Assembly: GCA_002709645.1 (NCBI GenBank)
Contig: PAQG01000048.1
Coordinates: 1-64,000, forward strand
Origin: Acidimicrobiaceae bacterium
GTDB taxonomy: Bacteria > Actinomycetota > Acidimicrobiia > Acidimicrobiales > UBA8592
DNA: 64,000 nt
Direction: 5' to 3'
Under the pieces are notes generated by a model. That model made no database searches and was not told the DNA's origin. It was given only the letters and a program-made list of their open reading frames with translations. Shown here in pieces: positions 57,743 through 64,000 of the stretch. Within the stretch, counting starts at the first letter, position 1. Every line of letters begins with the position of its first letter. The position numbers and the translations under genes are program-made.

Positions 57743-58510
57743 ATGAGGACAACTCTTGAGAAGGTCTGTAAGATTCCAACAATGACTTCGGCAACACCAG
57801 ACGCACTAGACTCGCTCCTCTTAGTACAAGAAAAAGACAATCAGATACTTGCATTGCATCACCAGATCAAACGACTGCCCGAGCGAGAGGAAATTGAAAC
57901 CAAACAAGAAGAGAAGTCAGAACTTCAAAACCAAATCGGAACAGTCCAATCGGAACTTCACGAGAACGAACGAGTTCAGAAAAGATTAGAAGATGAAGTA
58001 GCTATCCTAGAAGACCGAGTGCAAAGACAACAGAAGAAACTATATGGTGGCGAAATCAAAGCGATCAAAGAGCTACAGGCATTAGAAGCAGACATTGAAG
58101 GCCTTAAAGAGCGACAAATTCTCGTTGAAGACCAAATCATAGAAGTCATGGAGCTAAACGAACCGATCATTGAACGAATCAAAGAACTTGAAAATACGAA
58201 AGCTGGCTTAGAAGGAACTATCGTAGAATTGCAGAAATCTTTGATGCAATCAGAGCAAAAATTACAGACATTAATCACTCAATCAGAAGAAGAACGTGAT
58301 GAGCTAACAAAAGATGTTCAAGAAAAACTCTTAGAAATATATGGCAATATCCGTAAACAACCCGGCAGTGTGGGAATTGCGCTCCTATCTGGAAGTACGT
58401 GCAGAGGATGCCATCTTGACCTGCCAGCTGTAGAAGTAGACCGAATCAAAAAACTTCCAAATGACACTCTTATCAACTGCGAAGAATGCGGTTGTATCCT
58501 CGTACGCTAA
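57743..58510 (+). CDS. coiled-coil protein with C-terminal C4 zinc ribbon
   Basis: Long heptad-rich helix then CRGCHLDLPAVEVDRIKKLPNDTLINCEECGCILVR; start may be internal Met at 57782. Confidence 0.88.
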   Translation: MRTTLEKVCKIPTMTSATPDALDSLLLVQEKDNQILALHHQIKRLPEREEIETKQEEKSELQNQIGTVQSELHENERVQKRLEDEVAILEDRVQRQQKKLYGGEIKAIKELQALEADIEGLKERQILVEDQIIEVMELNEPIIERIKELENTKAGLEGTIVELQKSLMQSEQKLQTLITQSEEERDELTKDVQEKLLEIYGNIRKQPGSVGIALLSGSTCRGCHLDLPAVEVDRIKKLPNDTLINCEECGCILVR

Positions 58511-58513
58511 CTC

Positions 58514-59005
58514 ATGTTTCTGTGGTTCATAGGCTTAGCTTTCGTTATCGTCGCATCAGTGTTTGCTAGCCCAGTCATTGACTACCGGCTTATTATCGCT
58601 GGATCAATAATCCCTACTATTGAAATGATTCTTGACGGTCCTTGGGTATTGCATTCCTTAGCAGCACCAGTCGCAGTCATGGCTATCGTGATGACTATCT
58701 TTATGGGGCAACGTTTACGTCAGCGAAGATGGTTAGGGCTTCCAATTGGAATGTTCCTTTACCTATTTTTGGATCGGGCTTGGACCAAAACCAGCCTTTT
58801 CTGGTGGCCAGTCTCAGGAACAACACTAAAAAAATCAGAACTTCCTACCTGGGAATCACCTACAGCGCTTGTCCTAATGGAATTAGTCGGCGCAATGGCA
58901 ATCATCTATTGCATTAGAAAATATAAACTTACCGAAATAGAAAATAGGAAGCTATTTCTTCTCAAAGGCCATATACAACGTAGTGCAATGGAAACAAGGA
59001 AGTAA
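58514..59005 (+). CDS. hypothetical membrane protein
   Basis: 163 aa, several TM segments, packed 3 nt after the zinc-ribbon gene. Confidence 0.62.
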   Translation: MFLWFIGLAFVIVASVFASPVIDYRLIIAGSIIPTIEMILDGPWVLHSLAAPVAVMAIVMTIFMGQRLRQRRWLGLPIGMFLYLFLDRAWTKTSLFWWPVSGTTLKKSELPTWESPTALVLMELVGAMAIIYCIRKYKLTEIENRKLFLLKGHIQRSAMETRK

Positions 59006-59010
59006 TTGAC

Positions 59011-59580
59011 ATGGGAATGATCACATTACTTCGTCACGGGCAAACAGATTTTAATGCAACGGGATTACTGCAAGGACATATAGATAACTCTCTTAATAGA
59101 ATTGGTTTCGCACAAGCAGAAAAAGCCGCAGAAGCAATTGGGGAAGTAGATAGGATAATCTCAAGCCCACTTAAAAGAGCAATCCAGACTGCCGATGCAT
59201 TTAACAAAGAAATCGAAATCTCTGACGCATGGATTGAGCTTGACTATGGAGAATGGGATGGAAAACCAGTTGCTTCTATACCAAAAGAAATCTGGGAGGA
59301 ATGGAAAAACAACCCTAACTTCAAACCCCCCAAAGGCGAATCATTAAAAAGCTTAGGACTAAGGGTGCGCTCATCTCTAGAGACTTTGGTAACTAATGAC
59401 GACGAACATGTGCTTATCGTCACTCACGTTTCTCCGATTAAAGCAAGCATCGCTTGGGCGCTTGGAGCAAGTGATGATATCGGATGGAGAACACGCTTAG
59501 ATACAGCTTCATTTAGTCAAATACACGTAAAAGCTAGAACTCCAATATTGACTAAATTTAATATAACGAATCCGTTATAA
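59011..59580 (+). CDS. histidine phosphatase (phosphoglycerate mutase-like)
   Basis: LLRHGQTDFNATGLLQGHIDNSLNRIGFAQA; SSPLKRAIQTA; VTHVSPIKA. Confidence 0.92.
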   Translation: MGMITLLRHGQTDFNATGLLQGHIDNSLNRIGFAQAEKAAEAIGEVDRIISSPLKRAIQTADAFNKEIEISDAWIELDYGEWDGKPVASIPKEIWEEWKNNPNFKPPKGESLKSLGLRVRSSLETLVTNDDEHVLIVTHVSPIKASIAWALGASDDIGWRTRLDTASFSQIHVKARTPILTKFNITNPL

Positions 59581-59679
59581 AGACAGTAGAACCAAACAGG
59601 AGCAATTGACGCACCTAATTGTCAATGATCGTCTAATCTATTTTGTACATCTGTTCCTTCCCCCTATTGGAGCAAAGCT

Positions 59680-60438
59680 ATGAACCAAAGGCAACCCACT
59701 CTACGATTCCTGATTTGTCTCCTGTCAACGGTGACGCTAGCTATCGCCTGTAGCACGAATGACATGACATTTGAAGCAAGTGAGCAGTCAATCAACGAAG
59801 AAGCAATCCCGGACGAAAAAGAAATCCCTCAACCTACGGTTGAAGAGGAACCTACGCCACCTACCTATGTCGCTCCCACTCCAGGAGAAACTGAATCTGA
59901 ACAAAAGAACGATGGCTCAGAACCAGAACTTAGCTGCTCGTTAATCGAGGAAGAAATAAGTTCTCATTGGGGCAACGACGGTGAAGATGGTTTTGAAAAT
60001 AGGATATATGGGAACTACTTACTCAAAGAGGTCAGAGTAGGCGCGCATCCAGACTATGACAGATTCGTTATGGAGTTTAGGGAAGAGCCTGATGAACCAG
60101 ATGGAACCCCTGACAGTTACACGGTAGATTGGGCAACTGAAATACCGAGATCAATGGGCGAAGGCTCACCTATGTTCACCGATCAAGGTTCTGCCTACCT
60201 AGAGATTTATGTCTTGGGTTACGCTTGGGATCGCGAAGATCCATCAACGATTGGAAACCTCCCAAAATCTGTGAGTTCATCACGGACATCCAATATGAAA
60301 GAAGTTGTATCTGATGGAGAGTTCGAAGGGATGATCCATTGGGTTATCGCTGCGGAAGAGCAAGTAGGGTTTCGCGTGCTCTCAATTCCAAACCCGCCCC
60401 GACTAGTTGTTGATATATGTACTTCAGCTAACAGCTAA
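59680..60438 (+). CDS. lipoprotein with AMIN-like domain
   Basis: TLAIACSTND lipobox; VRVGAHPDYDRFVMEF...AYLEIYVLGYAWD...GFRVLSIPNPPRLVVDI. Confidence 0.75.
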   Translation: MNQRQPTLRFLICLLSTVTLAIACSTNDMTFEASEQSINEEAIPDEKEIPQPTVEEEPTPPTYVAPTPGETESEQKNDGSEPELSCSLIEEEISSHWGNDGEDGFENRIYGNYLLKEVRVGAHPDYDRFVMEFREEPDEPDGTPDSYTVDWATEIPRSMGEGSPMFTDQGSAYLEIYVLGYAWDREDPSTIGNLPKSVSSSRTSNMKEVVSDGEFEGMIHWVIAAEEQVGFRVLSIPNPPRLVVDICTSANS

Positions 60439-60463
60439 GACTAAAAACGACTAAGTTCATTCT

Positions 60464-61570
60464 GTGAAAAACAAAGCGTTCCAACTTCCCCTATACATTG
60501 GTGGATTCATGGGACCATTCGGGGCATCAGTGATCCTTCCCATGTTCCCAGAATTACGACAGAGTTTTAACGCATCCTCTCAAGCGATCGGTTGGGGTTT
60601 CACCGCCTACCTGCTTCCATTCGCGCTCCTTTTGCTTGTATCGGGGACCCTCGGAGAACGATGGGGGAGAAGAAGAACTGTTCGAGGAACATATCTCCTA
60701 TACACACTTGCCTCAATTGGTTGTGCAATAGCACCAAATCTCACAGTTTTTTTGGCTGCTCGAAGTCTTCAAGGAGTCGCGAACGCCTTTATAACTCCAC
60801 TTTTGCTCGCTGGGCTAGCTGAAACTGTTCCCCAAGAGAAATTTGTAAGAAAAGTAGGAATTTATTCAAGTTTCCAAGCTCTGGGATTAGTTATGGCTCC
60901 AATTGTTGGAGGTGTAGCCGCCGATACGACATGGCGAGCTGCCTTCTGGGGGACAGTCATAGTTTCTTTCACCCTCTCGCTCTTCCCACCAATTGGAGAA
61001 CCAAGAAAGAACGCAGACCTTCCGCCTATGAAGCCGCTATTCCAGGGACGTATCTTAAGAATCGGTTTCGCTACCTTAGCAGCAGCAACTGGGCCTATGG
61101 GAATGAGCGTCCTTGTCGCTGTCGCAGCTAGAGATATTTACAATGTATCAGGATCCAAAGCAGGGGTAATTCTTGTTGGAGGAGCTGTAGCTAGCTTTAT
61201 TTTGGGACCTACTTGGGGGAAAAGTATTGATAAATTTGGATACCGGAAGTCCTCAATAATAGCTGCGACGGCTCTAACAATATTCTCAGCTCTTCTTTTC
61301 TCCGCTTCTAATCCTTTAACATTAGGATTACTTTGGTTTCTAGCAGGAGGAATGGTTGGTTACATGTCTGTTGTTCTTCAAGCATTGGGGGCAACAGAAA
61401 TCCCAGATAACCGAGGCGGAACCCTCTCTTTTGTTCTTTCATTTCGTTTCCTAGGAGTAGGGTTAGGGCCTATTATCTGGATCCCCGTGATTGAAAAATC
61501 TTACGAAGGGGCAATGTTAGGAGCATCAGCTTTAGGTCTGATATCCATCTATTTATTATCCAAAAATTGA
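60464..61570 (+). CDS. MFS transporter
   Basis: Twelve-TM-like profile; GTLGERWGRRRTVRGTYLLY loop motif. Confidence 0.9.
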   Translation: MKNKAFQLPLYIGGFMGPFGASVILPMFPELRQSFNASSQAIGWGFTAYLLPFALLLLVSGTLGERWGRRRTVRGTYLLYTLASIGCAIAPNLTVFLAARSLQGVANAFITPLLLAGLAETVPQEKFVRKVGIYSSFQALGLVMAPIVGGVAADTTWRAAFWGTVIVSFTLSLFPPIGEPRKNADLPPMKPLFQGRILRIGFATLAAATGPMGMSVLVAVAARDIYNVSGSKAGVILVGGAVASFILGPTWGKSIDKFGYRKSSIIAATALTIFSALLFSASNPLTLGLLWFLAGGMVGYMSVVLQALGATEIPDNRGGTLSFVLSFRFLGVGLGPIIWIPVIEKSYEGAMLGASALGLISIYLLSKN

Positions 61571-61612
61571 CCTAGCTATAAAGCTCCAAATAGCTTTACA
61601 AGGGAGGTACTC

Positions 61613-62332
61613 GTGTCTTTCTTCGAAAACGATAATGCAAAGATCTACTACGAACGGGAAGGAGAAGGACCCGCTGTCTTCCTCCTTGCACCAGGAGGAA
61701 TGCGCTCCGCTAATGCCCTTTGGTCAAATATGCCTTGGAATCCTCGAGAATCACTCATAGAAAAATTTGAACTAATTGGGATGGATCAACGTAACGCAGG
61801 ACAATCAGAAGCTCCGATCACAACTAAAGATAATTGGCAGACATACATCAATGACCAGATTGCTCTTCTGGACTATCTGCAGATTGATAAATGCCATCTG
61901 CTCGGAATGTGTATCGGAGGGCCGTTCATTGCCGGTTTGTTAAAGGCCGCACCTGAACGTTTTCTCTCAGCTGTCATACTCCAACCTGTCGGAATAGAAG
62001 ATAATCGACAAGCACTTTATGACATGTACGACAACTGGGCTGAAGATCTTAAAAAGGACAACGAAACCGTGGAAACCGAAGCTATTGCCCAATTGAGAGA
62101 CAACATGTGGAGCGGCGATTTCTTACTTACGGCTTCTAAAGAAGATGTCGCACAATTTCAGACACCGATACTGCTCTTCATGGGAGATGACCTCTATCAC
62201 CCACAGGGTATCTCAAGAGAAATCGCACATCTTGCGCCCAATGTCACACTTGTAGAGAAATGGAAAAACTCAGAGATCCTTGATAGGACGAATGAAACTA
62301 TTCACTCCTTCCTGATAGAACATTCACACTAA
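61613..62332 (+). CDS. alpha/beta hydrolase
   Basis: YEREGEGPAVFLLAPGG; GMDQRNAGQSEAP; CHLLGMCIGGPFIAGLL (nucleophile elbow GMCIGG, Cys at the nucleophile position). Confidence 0.86.
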   Translation: MSFFENDNAKIYYEREGEGPAVFLLAPGGMRSANALWSNMPWNPRESLIEKFELIGMDQRNAGQSEAPITTKDNWQTYINDQIALLDYLQIDKCHLLGMCIGGPFIAGLLKAAPERFLSAVILQPVGIEDNRQALYDMYDNWAEDLKKDNETVETEAIAQLRDNMWSGDFLLTASKEDVAQFQTPILLFMGDDLYHPQGISREIAHLAPNVTLVEKWKNSEILDRTNETIHSFLIEHSH

Positions 62333-62370
62333 AAGAAAACTGTTCACAAGTATTCAGCGCTTGAGAATTA

Positions 62371-62741
62371 GGTGAGTTGGCCTATAGGCGGGGTTCTGTT
62401 TGGGTAATCGTTTCCAACCAATCCCTTGATGGTCATCCATCTATGCGGCCCACCTGGGAACTGTCGCCATTTCTAACGACTGGGATGAACAACCCATGTT
62501 CCACACTTGGCCTTGCTCCTAGTGGAGGTTACCTAGCCACCTAGATCGCTCTAAATGCTGGTGTGCTCTTACCACACCGTTTCACCCTTACCTGTACCAA
62601 ATACATGGCCATCGGCGGTTTACTTTCTGCTGCCCTTATCGATAGATCGCTCCATCCTGACTCTCGCCAGCACTCTGTTCATAGGAGCCCCGACCTTCCT
62701 CAACATAACAAGTTATGCTGCGACCAACCGGCCAACTCACC
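62371..62741 (-). ncRNA. rnpB: RNase P RNA (bacterial type A-like)
   Basis: Reverse strand GGTGAGTTGGCC...GAGGAAGGTCGGGGCTCC...CCGCCGATGGCC...GTAAGGGTGAAACGGTGTGGTAAGAGCACACCAGC...CTCCACTAGGAGCAAGGCCAA...ACAGAACCCCGCCTATAGGCCAACTCACC; P1 GGTGAGTTGGCC/GGCCAACTCACC closes the ends. Confidence 0.95.
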
Positions 62742-62923
62742 ATCCTTAAGTCTGACGATATTTTTGCAAAAGAACAACCTCTTAAGAAAAAGGTGACCAA
62801 ATCATTCTTTTTACCAAAAAATGAAAAGAAATTCCGTTCAAAGTTATACCAAGCCTGCAGAAGTGCTAATTTCATACATAGATTGTTTTTGCACAGACCA
62901 ATTTAAGATTAGGAGAATATCTT

Positions 62924-63505
62924 ATGACTGCACCAGAAGACCTAACCGTCGCTAATTTTGGCCCATTACTAGCATTAGTAGGAACATGGGAAGGGCATGG
63001 AGGAGTTGATTTCTCCTACCACAATGAAGAGGAAGAAACTGGCGACACTAATTACTTTGAAAGAGTCAGTTTTTCAACATTTGGACCAGTAGATAATGGA
63101 AACCAGCATCTTTACGGGCTTGACTATCGAATGGCGGCATGGCGTTCAACCGAATTGGACCAAGACCCATTCCACACTGAAGTTGGATATTGGCTATATG
63201 ACCCTGCGGAAAAGCAGATCATGCGATGCTTCATGGTGCCTAGAGGAACAGTTGTTATAGCAGGCGGCACTTGCGAACCTGAAGCTACTTCGTTCAATAT
63301 GGCTGCTGAACTAGGTTCCACGAACTATGGGATTCTAGAGAACAAATATCTATCCGGAAATGCTTCAACGGTTGAATATACGCTTAGCATCACAATCGGT
63401 GACGATGAATGGACTTATGAATCAGATTCAGTCCTTAAAATGGCTATTCAAGATGACTTACTTCACCACACAGACAGAAACACTTTAAAAAAAGTAGCTG
63501 ACTAG
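62924..63505 (+). CDS. nitrobindin-like / heme-binding beta-barrel (FABP-like) protein
   Basis: FGPLLALVGTWEGHGGVDFS; LDYRMAAWR; MRCFMVPRGTVVIAGGTCEPEATSFNMAAELGS. Confidence 0.75.
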   Translation: MTAPEDLTVANFGPLLALVGTWEGHGGVDFSYHNEEEETGDTNYFERVSFSTFGPVDNGNQHLYGLDYRMAAWRSTELDQDPFHTEVGYWLYDPAEKQIMRCFMVPRGTVVIAGGTCEPEATSFNMAAELGSTNYGILENKYLSGNASTVEYTLSITIGDDEWTYESDSVLKMAIQDDLLHHTDRNTLKKVAD

Positions 63506-63584
63506 TTTCAGAATAGACCGCTATGTCAACCGTTAGGAAGTCAACTTGATTGGACTTCTAACACGACAACGACATACTTACTAA

Positions 63585-64000
63585 ATGACTGAAAAAGCTT
63601 TCAAGAATCTATCTAGCTTGACTGCTGAAATTTTGGCTGGGCGTGATCTAGATGAAAATACTGCTGAAGCAATTCTAATTTCAGTGCTAAAAGGAGAAGT
63701 AGTTGATGCGGAACTGGCAGACTTACTCCTAGCACTTAATAAAAAAGGTGAAACAATTAATGAAATTACGGGATTCGTTCGCGCAATGCGATCCTCCTGT
63801 ATCCGAATCAATTGCCCACCAGAAACTATTGATCTTGTCGGAGCGGGTGGGTCAGAAATGGGACGAAAAGCTGCATTGAATGTCTCAACGATGGCTTCCT
63901 TTGTTGCAGCTGGCGCAGGAGCTAAAGTATGTAAGCACGGTAACCGCAAAGCCTCATCAACTTCTGGTTCTTTTGACTTGTTAGATGAATTATCAGTCAC
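63585..64000 (+). CDS. trpD: anthranilate phosphoribosyltransferase-like protein, truncated by window edge
   Basis: Manual translation MTEKAFKNLSSLTAEILAGRDLDENTAEAILISVLKGEVVDAELADLLLALNKKGETINEITGFVRAMRSSC...IDLVGAGGSEMGRKAALNVSTMASFVAAGAGAKVCKHGNRKASSTSGSFDLLDEL. Not listed in the ORF track. Confidence 0.85.
   Translation, partial: MTEKAFKNLSSLTAEILAGRDLDENTAEAILISVLKGEVVDAELADLLLALNKKGETINEITGFVRAMRSSCIRINCPPETIDLVGAGGSEMGRKAALNVSTMASFVAAGAGAKVCKHGNRKASSTSGSFDLLDELSV

Noticed and set aside
59600-59630. ATTGAC...GTCAAT inverted repeat upstream of the AMIN-like lipoprotein gene
   Set aside because: Only a 6-bp half-site seen once; could be chance or part of a promoter.
62555-62906. Overlapping ORFs 62555..62749, 62563..62796, 62636..62875 and 62715..62906
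   Set aside because: They lie on or across the RNase P RNA and lack protein-like composition or SD sites.
63581-64000. Minus-strand ORF of 139 aa
   Set aside because: Antisense to trpD, whose plus-strand translation has clear family motifs.

Overview
This 64 kb window looks like a chromosomal segment from a streamlined, moderately low-GC actinobacterium. A marine Acidimicrobiia-like host is my inference from gene content, not a database result. It is densely coded, with many 1-8 nt start/stop overlaps. I found no transposase, integrase, phage, CRISPR or recognisable defence genes. The core is a housekeeping block (phoH, ybeY, corC-like, era, uppS, recO, glyQS, a PPDK C-terminal half, dnaG, rpoD, tRNA-Asn, tRNA-CAU). 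It is flanked by catabolic/redox genes: form-II CoxL-type molybdenum hydroxylases, a Rieske oxygenase, five luciferase-like monooxygenases, two P450s, five SDRs, MaoC-like proteins, CoA ligases and F420/PPOX/DDN-like proteins. RNA genes are tRNA-Asn(GUU), a CAU tRNA (probably Ile2), tRNA-Val(UAC) and an RNase P RNA on the minus strand that the ORF track covers with spurious ORFs. Two real genes at the window edges are missing from the ORF track: an NTF2/SnoaL-like protein (1-342, minus) and trpD (63585-64000, plus). The observations most worth a second look are: (i) RNase P RNA with two compensatory changes in the near-universal P4 helix; (ii) a free-standing PPDK C-terminal half lacking the ATP-grasp domain; (iii) an unlisted 51-aa single-TM ORF antisense in the era-uppS gap; (iv) an exported lipoprotein built of three Cys-paired repeats; (v) several compact catabolic cassettes with uncharacterised small partners. 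I found nothing I can confidently call a wholly new system.
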